Assembly: GCA_963778675.1 (NCBI GenBank)
Contig: CAVZVI010000011.1
Coordinates: forward strand, 744,001-808,000
DNA length: 64,000 bases
Direction of reading: 5' to 3'
Source of the DNA: CAWCDJ01 sp963778675
GTDB lineage: Bacteria; Acidobacteriota; Terriglobia; Bryobacterales; Bryobacteraceae
Below the pieces are notes generated by a model, which saw only the letters and a list, made by a program, of their open reading frames with translations, was not told the origin of the DNA and made no database searches. The position numbers and the translations under genes are program-made. The number at the start of each line of letters is the position of its first letter. Within the stretch, counting starts at the first letter, position 1. Below, piece after piece: positions 1 through 9,276 of this stretch.

Positions 1-141
1 CAGGTACAGACGGTGGAACCAACGCAGCCCGTCGCCGTCCAGGAACAGTGCATCCATGGCGCGCATTCCAGCCAGCACTTCACCGATCGATTGCGGCGCG
101 GACGGTGTGGCGGCCAGCAGTGCGGAATCGTAAGGGAACAT
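1..141 (-). CDS. DUF5995-like protein, N-terminal part only (runs off the left edge)
   Basis: A reading frame starts at an ATG (139-141) on the minus strand and stays open for 47 codons to base 1, so the gene continues outside the window. The translation begins MFPYDSALLAATP and contains DGDGLRWFHRLYL, which resembles the N-terminus of DUF5995 proteins, a soluble family of unknown function common in actinobacteria and acidobacteria. A GGCGGA stretch sits directly before the ATG. The gene diverges from the membrane protein starting near 159. The identification rests on the first 47 residues only. Confidence 0.45.
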   Translation of the reverse strand, partial: MFPYDSALLAATPSAPQSIGEVLAGMRAMDALFLDGDGLRWFHRLYL

Positions 142-158
142 TCCGCCATAATCGTACA

Positions 159-1154
159 GTGCCGGCTACGATCGCAATCTTTCGCTTCCTCGGCCGGTCG
201 GCGCGCCGGGGTCTGGGGACGTTCGGTTCGATCAAGGTCAACAACTTCTTTCTGTTCGTCGCCCTGATGATTTGGGGCGCCCTGGTCAGCGGTGTCCAGC
301 CGGTCAGTTCCTACCCGTTCCTGCTCCTGATCGGGCTGCTCATGCTCTTCCCGCTCTCATCCGACCCGCTGTCGCGAATCCCCCGCAGCCGGCTCGGCCT
401 CTGGCCCCTCGACGCCGGCCAGCGCGCCACCCTGCGGATCGGCAGTCTGGCGCTCAGTCCCATCTTTTGGGCCGCTGCGGCGATTCTCGTTCGCACCGCC
501 CGTCCCGGCCCGGCGCTCGCGCTCTGCGGGGCCGCCGTTGCCGCCCGCGGCCTGGCCGCCCCGCGCTGGGCCCCGCTGCGAATCCTGCCGCGCGGCCCGG
601 GGCGCCTGGGCCAGTTGATCCGCGCCAACCTGCGGCAGATGCTCACCGTGCTGGATACCTGGGTCGCAGTGCTGCTCAGCCTGGGCGCAGCGGCCTGGCG
701 CATCACCGCCCGCTCTCCCGACCCCGCCGCATTTCCGATCCTCTCGATTCTCGTAGCCCTGGCGCTCAGCACCTACGCGCAATGCCTCTTCAGCCTCGAT
801 TCCGCATCGGGTCTTACGCGCTACCGCCTGATGCCGCTCCGCGGGTGGGAGATCCTGCTGGCCAAGGACGCGGCCTACCTGGCGTTACTGACGCTCCTCC
901 TCCTGCCGCTCGACGTGGGCGCCGGCCTGACGTTCGGATTCATCAGCCTCGCGGCCGGCCGCTACCCGGCGGTCTCGGGCCGCCTGCCCGTGGAGCGCTG
1001 GCGGTTCACCAGCGGCCGCATCCGCTTCGGCATCCTGCAGTGCGTCCTGGGGACCGCGCTGGCCATAGGCGGTGTGCAATACGGCCCGCTCTTCCTCATC
1101 GCTGCCGCACTGCTCTACGCCGCTTCCTATCTCCTCCCGGCAGTGAATGTTTGA
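159..1154 (+). CDS. Polytopic membrane protein, ABC-permease-like
   Basis: About 331 residues are encoded from a GTG at 159. The frame is open back to 48, but that extension overlaps the divergent DUF5995-like gene and has no membrane character. Hydrophobic stretches lie around residues 28-42, 50-65, 95-115, 125-140, 165-180, 195-210, 235-255, 285-305 and 310-325. The spacing resembles integral membrane subunits of acidobacterial ABC-2-type exporters, but no ATPase gene is adjacent and I see no diagnostic motif. The stop codon overlaps the -35 box of the promoter for the next operon. Function unknown; the start is uncertain. Confidence 0.55.
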   Translation: MPATIAIFRFLGRSARRGLGTFGSIKVNNFFLFVALMIWGALVSGVQPVSSYPFLLLIGLLMLFPLSSDPLSRIPRSRLGLWPLDAGQRATLRIGSLALSPIFWAAAAILVRTARPGPALALCGAAVAARGLAAPRWAPLRILPRGPGRLGQLIRANLRQMLTVLDTWVAVLLSLGAAAWRITARSPDPAAFPILSILVALALSTYAQCLFSLDSASGLTRYRLMPLRGWEILLAKDAAYLALLTLLLLPLDVGAGLTFGFISLAAGRYPAVSGRLPVERWRFTSGRIRFGILQCVLGTALAIGGVQYGPLFLIAAALLYAASYLLPAVNV

Positions 1155-1179
1155 CTTCCCGGTCTCCGGGTCATATACT
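1151..1179 (+). promoter_or_regulatory. Sigma70-like promoter of the PadR-efflux operon with a palindrome in its spacer
   Basis: TTGACT (1151-1156) and TATACT (1174-1179) are separated by exactly 17 bases, close to the housekeeping consensus. The spacer holds the inverted repeat CCCGG-TCT-CCGGG (1158-1170). The predicted start of transcription lies about 10 bases before the PadR ATG at 1198. A symmetric site between the -35 and -10 boxes is where a repressor would block polymerase, so this is a candidate PadR operator. That role is inferred from position. Confidence 0.6.
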
Positions 1180-1197
1180 TCTCATGTTCGATAACGA

Positions 1198-1521
1198 ATG
1201 TCGAAAACGAAGTTCGAGGAAGATCGCGAGCTTTACTCCGGTCTCATCCGTCTGCACGTGCTGCACCACGCGGCGGAAGAACCGATCTTCGGCCTGGGCA
1301 TGATCGAAGAACTCGCCCGGCACGGTTACCGGATCAGCCCGGGCAGCCTCTATCCACTGCTCCATGGCCTCGAGAAGAAGGGCTATCTCCGCGCCACCGA
1401 AGAGCGCAACGGCCGCTCCCTGCGCAAGGTCTACCGCGCCACGCCGCGCGGCCGCAGGGCTTTGGCAGCCGCCAGGCACAAGGTTCGCGAGCTGTTCCGA
1501 GAGTTGATTGAAGGACAATGA
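1198..1521 (+). CDS. PadR family transcriptional regulator
   Basis: This 107-residue protein has the compact winged-helix layout of PadR repressors: helices through residues 10-45 (GLGMIEELARHGYRISPGSL), the family's typical G(S)LYPLLHGLEKKGYL recognition helix and wing at about 45-60, and a short C-terminal helix for dimerisation. PadR proteins usually bind a hydrophobic compound and repress a neighbouring efflux or detoxification gene. Its stop overlaps the start of the TolC-like gene (ATGA at 1518-1521), so it heads the efflux operon and probably controls it and itself through the promoter at 1151-1179. The inducer cannot be read from sequence. Confidence 0.9.
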   Translation: MSKTKFEEDRELYSGLIRLHVLHHAAEEPIFGLGMIEELARHGYRISPGSLYPLLHGLEKKGYLRATEERNGRSLRKVYRATPRGRRALAAARHKVRELFRELIEGQ

Positions 1522-2876
1522 CAGGGAAAACACTGTGGCTGATCCTGGCGGGGGGCTCGCTATTCGGGCAGCCGCTGACCCTCTCGCAAGCCGTTGATGC
1601 GGCTCTCCGCAACTACCCCGCGGTTCAGGTCTCCCGGGAGCAAATCGCGGCTTCGGCGGCCGGTATCCAACTGGCCCGCACCGCGTACCTCCCGAAGGTC
1701 GACGCCCTGGCCCAGGTCAACCGCGCGACTCGCAACAACGTCTTCGGCATGCTGCTGCCGCAGTCCGTTATTCCCTCCATGTCCGGACCCGTAATCGGCA
1801 GCAACAATTTCGGAACCGCCTGGGGCAGCGCCGTGGGCGCCCTGGTCACGTGGGAGCCATTCGATTTCGGGCTCCGCCGCGCCAATGTCGGCGCCGCCGA
1901 AGCCGCCCGTGCGCAATCGGAGGCCACCCTCGAGCGCACCCAATACGAGGTTGCGGTGGCCGCCGCCGACGCGTATCTCACGCTGGACGCCGCGGAGGAA
2001 ACCGTCAAGGCCGCGCAAGCCGCGGTCGAACGCGCCGAAACCGTCCAGCGCACCATCACCGCGCTGGTAAACGCGCAACTGCGTCCGGGCGCCGACGCCT
2101 CGCGCGCCCAGGCCGAAACCGCCGACGCCCGCACACAACTCATCCAGGCGCAGCAGGCTGTCGAGGTAGGCCGCGCCGCGCTCGCCAGGTTCCTCGGCGT
2201 CGACCCCGCCGCGGTTGCCATCGCGACACCCGGGCTCAGCCGGCTCCCCGCAGAGCGCCGCTTCCCCGCTGTCGATACCGCCGCGAATCCCCTCGCCGTC
2301 GAGCAGAACGCCGCCATCGAACAGGCCCGTGCGCAATTGCATGCCCTCGAGCGATCCTATTTCCCCCGCTTCTACCTGCAGGGAGCGGCTTATGCCCGAG
2401 GTACCGGCGCCGATACCAGCGGCGCGATCCTCGGCGGCGCCAACGGTCTCGCGCCCAGCACGCAGAATTACGCCCTTGGCTTCACCGTCACCTTCCCGGT
2501 CATGGATTACGCCGGGCTGCACGCCCGCGAGGCCGCGCAGTCCGCCAATCTCCGCGCCGAGGCCGCGCGGTCCCGCCAGATCGCCGCCGATCTTCGCGCC
2601 CGCTTTAACACCGCAGTCGCGGTCTTCGAAGGCGGCCGCCGCATCGCCGCCAATACCCCGGTCGAAATCGCCGCCGCTCGCGCCGCGGCCCAGCAAGCGG
2701 AAGCCCGATATCAATCGGGGCTGGGCAATATCGACGCCGTCGCGGAGGCCCAGCGGCTCCTGGCACAGGCGGAAATTAACGATGCCCTTGCCCGCCTCGG
2801 CGTCTGGCGCGGGCTGCTAGAGGTGGCCGCGGCTGCCGGCGACATTCGGCCCTTCCTGGCGGAGGCAGGCCAGTAA
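1518..2876 (+). CDS. TolC-family outer membrane efflux protein
   Basis: The 452-residue protein begins with a signal peptide (about residues 1-17, ending near LFGQP) followed by LTLSQAVDAALRNYPAV, the usual opening of an outer membrane efflux protein (OEP) repeat. Two long Ala/Glu/Arg-rich helical halves follow (about 20-225 and 245-445), as in trimeric TolC channels that span the outer membrane and periplasm. The gene overlaps PadR by four bases, and its TAATG joins directly to the RND pump gene. It should form the exit duct of this tripartite pump. Confidence 0.92.
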   Translation: MTGKTLWLILAGGSLFGQPLTLSQAVDAALRNYPAVQVSREQIAASAAGIQLARTAYLPKVDALAQVNRATRNNVFGMLLPQSVIPSMSGPVIGSNNFGTAWGSAVGALVTWEPFDFGLRRANVGAAEAARAQSEATLERTQYEVAVAAADAYLTLDAAEETVKAAQAAVERAETVQRTITALVNAQLRPGADASRAQAETADARTQLIQAQQAVEVGRAALARFLGVDPAAVAIATPGLSRLPAERRFPAVDTAANPLAVEQNAAIEQARAQLHALERSYFPRFYLQGAAYARGTGADTSGAILGGANGLAPSTQNYALGFTVTFPVMDYAGLHAREAAQSANLRAEAARSRQIAADLRARFNTAVAVFEGGRRIAANTPVEIAAARAAAQQAEARYQSGLGNIDAVAEAQRLLAQAEINDALARLGVWRGLLEVAAAAGDIRPFLAEAGQ

Positions 2877-5800
2877 TGCGACTCGTCCTTGCCGCCCTCA
2901 GCCGTCCCATCACCGTGGTCGTCGCCCTGGTCGCCATCGCTCTCGCCGCGGTGCTCGCCATCGGACGGATGTCCGTCGATATCTTCCCACAGGTGGGCGA
3001 CCCGGCCATCTACGTCGCGCAGCCATACGGCGGCATGGACCCCGCGCAGATGGAAGGCTACCTCACTTACTACTACGAGTATCACTTCCTCTACATCACC
3101 GGCATCGACCACGTCGAGAGTAAGAGCATCCAGGGCGCCTCGCTCATGAAGCTGGTTTTCCATAACGGCACCAACATGAGCCAGGCCATGTCTGAGACGG
3201 TCGGATACGTCAACCGCGCGCGGTCCTTCATGCCGCCAGGCACCGTTCCCCCCTTCATTACCCGCTTCGACGCCGGCAGCGTGGCAGTCGGCCTGCTCGT
3301 CTTCAGCAGCGCCAGCCGCACCCAGGGAGAGATGCAGGATTTCGCCATCAACCGCGTGCGCCCGCTCTTCGCCACGCTGCCCGGCGTTTCCGCCCCGCCT
3401 CCCTTCGGCGGCAATCAGCGGACCATCGTCGTCACACTCGACCCCGCCAAGCTGCAGCAATACCGTATTTCGCCGGAGGAGGCCATCGCCGCCGTCAGCA
3501 AGTCCACTCTCGTGATGCCCTCCGGCAATATGTTCACGGGCACCGTCGAGCGCATCGCCCGCACCAACGCCGCGCTGGGCGGCAACCTCGCCGAACTGCT
3601 GAGCACCCCCATCCGCCCGGTCGCCGGGCCTACGGTCTACCTGCGCGATATCGGCACGGTCGAAAACGGCACCGATCTCGTCACCGCCTACGCGCACGTC
3701 AACAGCCGCCGCACCGTCTACATCCCCGTCACCAAGCGCGCCGACGCCTCCACGCTCGACGTCATCAACCGCGTCAAAGCCGCCATCCCCGATTTCAAGA
3801 AGGTCCTTCCCGACGACGTGGACGTGCGGCTCGAATTCGACCAGTCGCCCTACGTCACCAACTCCATCCGCGGCCTCGAGCTCGAAGGAATGCTCGGCGC
3901 GCTGCTCACCGGCCTCATGGTGCTGATCTTCCTGCGCGACTGGCGGAGCGCCCTCATCGTCATCCTGAACATCCCGTTCGCGCTGCTCAGCGCCGTGGTC
4001 CTGCTGTGGGCCACAGGCCAGACCATCAACATCATGACCCTTGGCGGCCTCGCCCTGGCCGTCGGCGTCCTCGTCGACGAAGCCACCGTCGAGATCGAAA
4101 ACATCCATACCCGCATGGTCCCCGGCGTTTCGCGCGCACGCGCCGTAGTGGAAGCCTGCCGCCGCACTGCCCTCGCCCGCCTGCTTTCCATGGTCTCGAT
4201 TCTGGCCGTCTTCGTGCCGTCGTTCTTCATGATCGGCGTCGGCCGCCAGTTATTCGTTCCGCTCTCGCTGGCCGTCGCATTCTCGATGATCGCGTCCTAC
4301 CTGCTCTCGAGCACCCTGGTGCCGGTCCTCTCCGCCTGGCTGATGCGCGAAGCCCACCGCGGCGAAGCATTCTGGCTGCATTCCCTTTACAACCGTTACC
4401 TCGGAACTGTGCTGCGCTGGCGCTGGCCGCTCGCCGGGGCATACCTCGCGGGCGCCGCCGCTGTACTCCTCGTTGCTACTCCGCACCTCGGTTCCGAGAT
4501 CTTTCCCGACGCCAACGCGCCGCTTTACCGTATTCGCCTGCGCGCCCCCGCCGGCACCCGCATCGAGGAAACCGAGCGGACCGTCCTCCACGCCTGGGAT
4601 ATCATCCGCCGCGAGGCCGGCCCCCGGAACATTGCCATCACCAGCGACTTTGTCGGCGTGGTCCCCTCCAGTTATCCGGTCGACCTGATTCACCTCTTCA
4701 CCAGCGGTCCGCAGGAAGCCATCCTGCAACTCGCCTTGAAACCGGACGCGCCGCGTGGCGAGGCCCTGCGCGAAAGGCTGCGCGCGGCACTACGCCGAGA
4801 ACTGCCCGGCACACAGATCTCTTTCGAAGCCGCCGACATCGTCAGCCAGGTGATGAGCTTCGGCTCGCCCACGCCGGTGGAGGTCGCAGTGCAAGGCGTC
4901 AGCCTGGCCGACGACTACGCCTACGCGCGCCAGGTGCACGCTCAACTCGCCAAACTCGATTTCCTGCGCGACTTGCAGTTCGCGCAGAACAACGACTTCC
5001 CTACACTCGATATCTCCATTGACCGCGAGCGCGCCGGCCAGTTCGGCCTCACCATGGCGGACGTCGCCCATTCGGTAGTCCCCGCTACTTCTTCATCGCG
5101 CTTTACCGATCCCAATTACTGGCGCGACCCCGTCTCCGGCAACGCCTTCCAGATTCAGGTCGAATTGCCGCAGAACCAAATGCAGAGCGTCGAGGAAGTG
5201 GGCAGCATTCCGCTCATGCGGGACGGCCGCTCGCAGCCGCGACTCAACGATATCGCCACCCTCAAACCCGGCATCATGCCCGGCCTCATCGAGCGGTACA
5301 ACGGCCAGCACGTCGTCAGTCTTACAGGCAACCTCCATGACATCACCTTGGGCGAAGCCGCCGGACGCATCAACCACGCCATCGCCTCGGCGGGCGCGCC
5401 GCCCAAGGGCGTCACCGTCCGGCTACGAGGCGAAATCCCGGCCCTCGAACAGACGCTATCGGGACTGCGCATCGGCCTGCTCCTCGCCGTCCTCGCCATC
5501 TTCCTTCTGCTGGCCGCGAACTTCCAGTCAGTCCGCCTCGCGCTCACCGTGATCCTTGCGATTCCGGCGGTGCTCTGTGGAGTCGTGCTCGCGCTGCTCG
5601 TCACCCACACCACGCTCAATGTGCAGTCCTTCATGGGCGCCATCATGGCCATCGGGATTTCGGTGGCCAACTCGATCCTGCTCGTGACCTTCGCCGAGCG
5701 GGAGCGCCGCGAAGGGCTTCCCTCGCGCGAGGCCGCGCGGGAAGGCGCCTCCGGCCGCCTCCGCGCCATCCTGATGACCGCCGCCGCCATGATCTTCGGA

Positions 5801-6007
5801 ATGCTTCCAATGGCCATCGGCCTGGGAGAAGGCGGCGCGCAAGCCGCCCCGCTCGGCCGCGCCGTGATCGGCGGCCTTCTGTTCTCCACGTTCGCCACCC
5901 TGACCGCCCTGCCCTCGATCTACGCCATTCTGCAAGGCCGCGCTTCCGCCGCCTCGCCCTCCCTCAACCCTACTGACCCCGAAAGCCGCTACTATGATCC
6001 GCATTAA
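2876..6007 (+). CDS. RND efflux pump, inner membrane permease (AcrB/MdtB-like)
   Basis: At 1043 residues this is full length for the RND superfamily: an N-terminal membrane helix (SRPITVVVALVAIALAAVLA), a first periplasmic loop, a six-helix block (about 335-530), a second periplasmic loop and a second six-helix block (about 860-1020). TM4 carries VDEATVEIEN, with the acidic pair Asp401-Glu402 where AcrB has two Asp residues. TM10 has SVANS (Ala931) where AcrB places its proton-relay Lys. The PadR-TolC-RND-adaptor order suggests drug or organic-compound export powered by protons. The changed relay residues are typical of a divergent subfamily and do not suggest decay. Substrate unknown. Confidence 0.93.
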   Translation: MRLVLAALSRPITVVVALVAIALAAVLAIGRMSVDIFPQVGDPAIYVAQPYGGMDPAQMEGYLTYYYEYHFLYITGIDHVESKSIQGASLMKLVFHNGTNMSQAMSETVGYVNRARSFMPPGTVPPFITRFDAGSVAVGLLVFSSASRTQGEMQDFAINRVRPLFATLPGVSAPPPFGGNQRTIVVTLDPAKLQQYRISPEEAIAAVSKSTLVMPSGNMFTGTVERIARTNAALGGNLAELLSTPIRPVAGPTVYLRDIGTVENGTDLVTAYAHVNSRRTVYIPVTKRADASTLDVINRVKAAIPDFKKVLPDDVDVRLEFDQSPYVTNSIRGLELEGMLGALLTGLMVLIFLRDWRSALIVILNIPFALLSAVVLLWATGQTINIMTLGGLALAVGVLVDEATVEIENIHTRMVPGVSRARAVVEACRRTALARLLSMVSILAVFVPSFFMIGVGRQLFVPLSLAVAFSMIASYLLSSTLVPVLSAWLMREAHRGEAFWLHSLYNRYLGTVLRWRWPLAGAYLAGAAAVLLVATPHLGSEIFPDANAPLYRIRLRAPAGTRIEETERTVLHAWDIIRREAGPRNIAITSDFVGVVPSSYPVDLIHLFTSGPQEAILQLALKPDAPRGEALRERLRAALRRELPGTQISFEAADIVSQVMSFGSPTPVEVAVQGVSLADDYAYARQVHAQLAKLDFLRDLQFAQNNDFPTLDISIDRERAGQFGLTMADVAHSVVPATSSSRFTDPNYWRDPVSGNAFQIQVELPQNQMQSVEEVGSIPLMRDGRSQPRLNDIATLKPGIMPGLIERYNGQHVVSLTGNLHDITLGEAAGRINHAIASAGAPPKGVTVRLRGEIPALEQTLSGLRIGLLLAVLAIFLLLAANFQSVRLALTVILAIPAVLCGVVLALLVTHTTLNVQSFMGAIMAIGISVANSILLVTFAERERREGLPSREAAREGASGRLRAILMTAAAMIFGMLPMAIGLGEGGAQAAPLGRAVIGGLLFSTFATLTALPSIYAILQGRASAASPSLNPTDPESRYYDPH

Positions 6008-7055
6008 CGCATTCCTCTTCGCACTGGCTGCCGCGCACGCAGCCGACCTCGCACCCGTCATCTCGAGGCCCGCGACCCGCACGGTCGACTTGCCGGCCGA
6101 GATCCTCCCTTACCTCAGCGTCGGCATCCATGCCAGGATCGCCGGATACGTCGACCGCGTCCTGGTAGACCGGGGCAGTATCGTCAGGCAAGGCGACCTG
6201 CTTGCCCAACTCAGCGCGCCGGAACTGCGGGCACAAATCGCCGAGGCGGAATCCCAGGTACTGACCATGGAAGCCGAGCGCTTACAGGCGCAAGCCCAAC
6301 TGGCCGCCGCGCAGAGCACGTTCGACGGCCTGAAGAAGGCCTCGGAGACACCGGGCGCGATCGCCGGCAACGAGTTGATTCAGGCGGAAAAACAGGTGGA
6401 GGCCGCCCGCGCCGCCGTCGGCTCCCGCGAACAGGCTATGAAGGCGGCCCAGGCTGCTGTGCAGGCGCGCAAAGACCTCGAAGCCTACCTGCGGATCACG
6501 GCGCCTTTCGATGGGGTCGTAACCGACCGTCTCGTACACCCCGGCGCGCTGGCCGGGCCGCCTGACGACCCGGTGCTCCTGACCATCCAGCAAATATCCC
6601 GCCTGCGCGTGGTCGTCCCCGTGCCCGAGGAGTATACCGGTGCCATCGCGCCCGGCGCGGTGGTACCGTTTCGCGTGCCGGCTTTCCCTGCGCGGGTCTA
6701 CTCCGGCACGGTGGCGCGCAGTGCCCACGCGCTCGACCCCAAGAGCCGCACCATGGCGGTCGAGTTGGATGTCGTCAACCGCGACGGGTCCCTCGCCCCG
6801 GGCATGTTCCCCGCGGTGCAATGGCCGGTGCGTTCCGGCCACGCAGCTCTCTTTGTGCCAAAGACCAGCGTGGTGACCACTACCGAGCGGACCTTCGTGA
6901 TTCGCGATCGCGGCGGGCGGGCCGAGTGGGTGGATGTGAAAAAAGTCGCGGCCGATGGCGACCTGGTCGAAGTCCTGGGTGCGCTGCATCCCGGCGACCG
7001 CGTGCTTCGGCGGGCGACCGACGAGGTCCGCGACGGCTCAGCACTCCCGCAATAG
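5994..7055 (+). CDS. RND efflux periplasmic adaptor (membrane fusion protein)
   Basis: The 353-residue protein starts within the last 14 bases of the pump gene. A short signal peptide (about residues 1-17, AAAHAADLAP) is followed by the lipoyl/barrel-sandwich half-motif ARIAGYVDRVLVDRGS, an alpha-hairpin rich in Ala, Glu and Gln (about 75-165), the second lipoyl half (LRITAPFDGVVTDR), and a beta-barrel plus membrane-proximal domain. It bridges the RND pump and the TolC channel. No lipobox is visible, so it is probably periplasmic rather than lipid-anchored. Confidence 0.92.
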   Translation: MIRINAFLFALAAAHAADLAPVISRPATRTVDLPAEILPYLSVGIHARIAGYVDRVLVDRGSIVRQGDLLAQLSAPELRAQIAEAESQVLTMEAERLQAQAQLAAAQSTFDGLKKASETPGAIAGNELIQAEKQVEAARAAVGSREQAMKAAQAAVQARKDLEAYLRITAPFDGVVTDRLVHPGALAGPPDDPVLLTIQQISRLRVVVPVPEEYTGAIAPGAVVPFRVPAFPARVYSGTVARSAHALDPKSRTMAVELDVVNRDGSLAPGMFPAVQWPVRSGHAALFVPKTSVVTTTERTFVIRDRGGRAEWVDVKKVAADGDLVEVLGALHPGDRVLRRATDEVRDGSALPQ

Positions 7056-7057
7056 CC

Positions 7058-7918
7058 TCAGTCCGGATACGGCTCGGGATGGACCGTCACGTCGGCGCGC
7101 GGCGCGATCTCCTGGATCGCCGCCTCGATCGTTTCCGTCAGCCGGTGCGCTTCAGCCAGGGTCTGGTTTCCGTCCACCAGCACGTGCAGATCAATAAACA
7201 AAACCGGCCCCGACCAGCGGATGCGCACCTGGTGGCAGTTGCGGACGCCCGGCACCGCTTCCACGATCGCGTTGATGCGCTCCTCCATGCCGGCCGGCGC
7301 CGTATCCATCAGCGCGTCCAGCGTCTGGCGCCCGAGTTTGAAGCTCACCCAAACCACCACCGCAGAAACTCCCAGCGCCGCGACCGAATCGCCGCCGCTC
7401 CATCCCGCCTGGACCCCGATCAGCCCGAAGATCACCACTGACGAACTCCAAATGTCCGTCTGGAAGTGCAGCGCATCGGCCTCCAGCGCCTGGCTGTGAT
7501 ACTTCTTGGCCGCCCGCGAGAGCACCCGCGACCGCGAGAAGTCGATCGTGATCGAAATCGCCATGACCGCGAAGGACCAGAAGTTCACCTCCACCACGGC
7601 GCTGTGAGAAATCAGGCGACGGACGGCCTCCCACGCGATCCACCCGCAGGTGAGAAGCAGGAGCAGGGTCTCGAACAGGGCAGAAAGGTTCTCGACCTTT
7701 CCGTGTCCGTAGAGATGAGTACTGTCCGGCGGGCGCCCGGCGATACGTACGGCGAGGAAGGTCATCAGCGCCGCCACCAGATCGAGGCCTGAATGCGCCG
7801 CTTCGGCAAGAATCCCGAGGCTGCCCGTGAGCACCCCGACGACAATTTTGAAGGCCGTTAAAGCTACGGCCGCGAGCAGCGAGGTCAGCGCAGCGGTCTG
7901 TTTCTCGCGATCCTCCAC
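7058..7918 (-). CDS. Cation diffusion facilitator (CDF) family transporter
   Basis: From a GTG at 7918 the protein has 286 residues; the frame is open to 8026, but that overlaps the M48 protease gene. Six membrane helices are followed by a cytoplasmic C-terminal domain. The paired metal-site motifs are present: HSGLD in TM2 and HFQTD in TM5. A His-rich YGHGKVE loop lies between TM2 and TM3. CDF proteins export Zn2+, Mn2+, Fe2+ or Co2+ in exchange for protons, and the HxxxD pair suggests zinc-like selectivity. It converges on the efflux operon with two bases between the stops. The exact start is uncertain. Confidence 0.88.
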   Translation of the reverse strand: MEDREKQTAALTSLLAAVALTAFKIVVGVLTGSLGILAEAAHSGLDLVAALMTFLAVRIAGRPPDSTHLYGHGKVENLSALFETLLLLLTCGWIAWEAVRRLISHSAVVEVNFWSFAVMAISITIDFSRSRVLSRAAKKYHSQALEADALHFQTDIWSSSVVIFGLIGVQAGWSGGDSVAALGVSAVVVWVSFKLGRQTLDALMDTAPAGMEERINAIVEAVPGVRNCHQVRIRWSGPVLFIDLHVLVDGNQTLAEAHRLTETIEAAIQEIAPRADVTVHPEPYPD

Positions 7919-7974
7919 AGGGCGGGCGCTCAACAGATCCAGCCTAACACGCCGGCGGAATCTCGCTAGAGCCG

Positions 7975-9276
7975 TCAGGGAGCGGGCCGTACCTGCACGT
8001 ACCTGGGCCGTTTGCCTTTCGCCCACGGGTCATACTCCGCGGCGAAGCGCACCCGGTCGCGGATCGAAGGGTGATCGTATAGCCAGAATTCGATGAAGGG
8101 GCTGGGCGCCGGATCGTCCAGGCTGATCTCGCCCAGTTTCTGGAACCCGCGCGCCGCCGCCTGGGAGGAGTCGGGCACAATCCCGTGGATCACCTCCAGC
8201 CCGTAGATATCGGCGTCGTGCTCCATCACCCGGCTGAAGTAATTCGAAATGGGCTGTCCGAAGAACCCGAGGATCGAGACCGCCAGCAGCAGCACCGGCA
8301 GAGACGCCCAGTCGTCCAGGCCCCGAATTCCCCAACGGCCGCCCCAACGCGCCAGCGCCCAGTTCATTCCGTGGTACGCCAGAAACAGCGAGACCAGGAT
8401 GCCGGCGGCCGCGAGCGCCATGCCCAGCCAGATGTGTCCCAGGACGTAGTGCCCCATCTCGTGGCCGAAAACGAACAGGGTTTCCGGCATCGTCATCTTC
8501 TGAATCGTGGTGTCCCACACCACCACACGCTTCGAAGCGCCGATGCCGGCGACGTAGGCATTGACGGACTTAAGCTTCGAGCTGGCGTTCATCTCGAACA
8601 TGCGGTCCGGCGGAATCGTCAGGCCGCCGCGCGCGACCACCTTTTCGATCTGGGCGACCAGCGCGGGCTGCTTGCCGGCCAGCGGAGTGAAATCGAAGAA
8701 CATCGGCTCGATCACCAGGGGCTCGATGAACATCAGGAACACGATCATCGGCAGCGTCGCCACCCAGAACCAGAACCACCAGCGCCACCGGCTGCGCCGG
8801 ATCACGGCGTAGAGAACCCACAACAGCGCGCCGGCCAGAGCGAACTCCAGCAGTTCGCCCTTGGTCCAGTCCCAGAACCAGGAGCCCCACGGCTGGATCG
8901 ACTGGTCGTAGACCACCGAGAGCCGGTGGCCGTACATTGAAACGGGCAACTCGAGCACGTCGATCGTAAGCAGCAGCAGCGGAGCAAACAGGTAGGCCTG
9001 CAGAATGCGCTTCGGGGTTGCGGCCTCCGCCCAGTCGCGAAAGCGCGGCCCCAGGTGCAGTGCCAGCACCAGCGCGAGAACTGCCATGCCCCACGCCGTC
9101 CCGGCGAAGTAGAGGATATGCCGCGCCCGGGCGTACTCGATCGCCCTCCGCAACTGGTCCGGAGGCAGAGTATACGATTCGACTTTCTGGGCGGAGCTTG
9201 CCGCCACCGCCAACGCGGCGCCGCAAGCTACGCGAATCCAGGCCCGAATTGTTATCCTGCTGTTTTGGCCGATCAT
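7975..9276 (-). CDS. M48 family metallopeptidase, Ste24/CAAX-protease-like
   Basis: The 433-residue membrane protein carries the zinc-protease motif HEMGH (His272, Glu273, His276) and a downstream EHDAD in which Glu352 is the expected third zinc ligand. Hydrophobic segments before and between these motifs match the multi-span Ste24/HtpX architecture, and the length fits Ste24 (about 420-480) better than HtpX (about 290). Bacterial Ste24 homologues act in membrane-protein quality control. The N-terminus has a signal-like stretch ending in AVAASSA. The gene diverges from the TPR gene, and the two starts lie within about 12 bases or overlap. Confidence 0.9.
   Translation of the reverse strand: MIGQNSRITIRAWIRVACGAALAVAASSAQKVESYTLPPDQLRRAIEYARARHILYFAGTAWGMAVLALVLALHLGPRFRDWAEAATPKRILQAYLFAPLLLLTIDVLELPVSMYGHRLSVVYDQSIQPWGSWFWDWTKGELLEFALAGALLWVLYAVIRRSRWRWWFWFWVATLPMIVFLMFIEPLVIEPMFFDFTPLAGKQPALVAQIEKVVARGGLTIPPDRMFEMNASSKLKSVNAYVAGIGASKRVVVWDTTIQKMTMPETLFVFGHEMGHYVLGHIWLGMALAAAGILVSLFLAYHGMNWALARWGGRWGIRGLDDWASLPVLLLAVSILGFFGQPISNYFSRVMEHDADIYGLEVIHGIVPDSSQAAARGFQKLGEISLDDPAPSPFIEFWLYDHPSIRDRVRFAAEYDPWAKGKRPRYVQVRPAP

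Noticed and set aside
2711..4108. Long reading frame (465 codons) antisense to the RND pump gene
   Set aside because: It is a GC-rich shadow of a strongly conserved gene; its Asp/Gly/His-rich translation has no domain.
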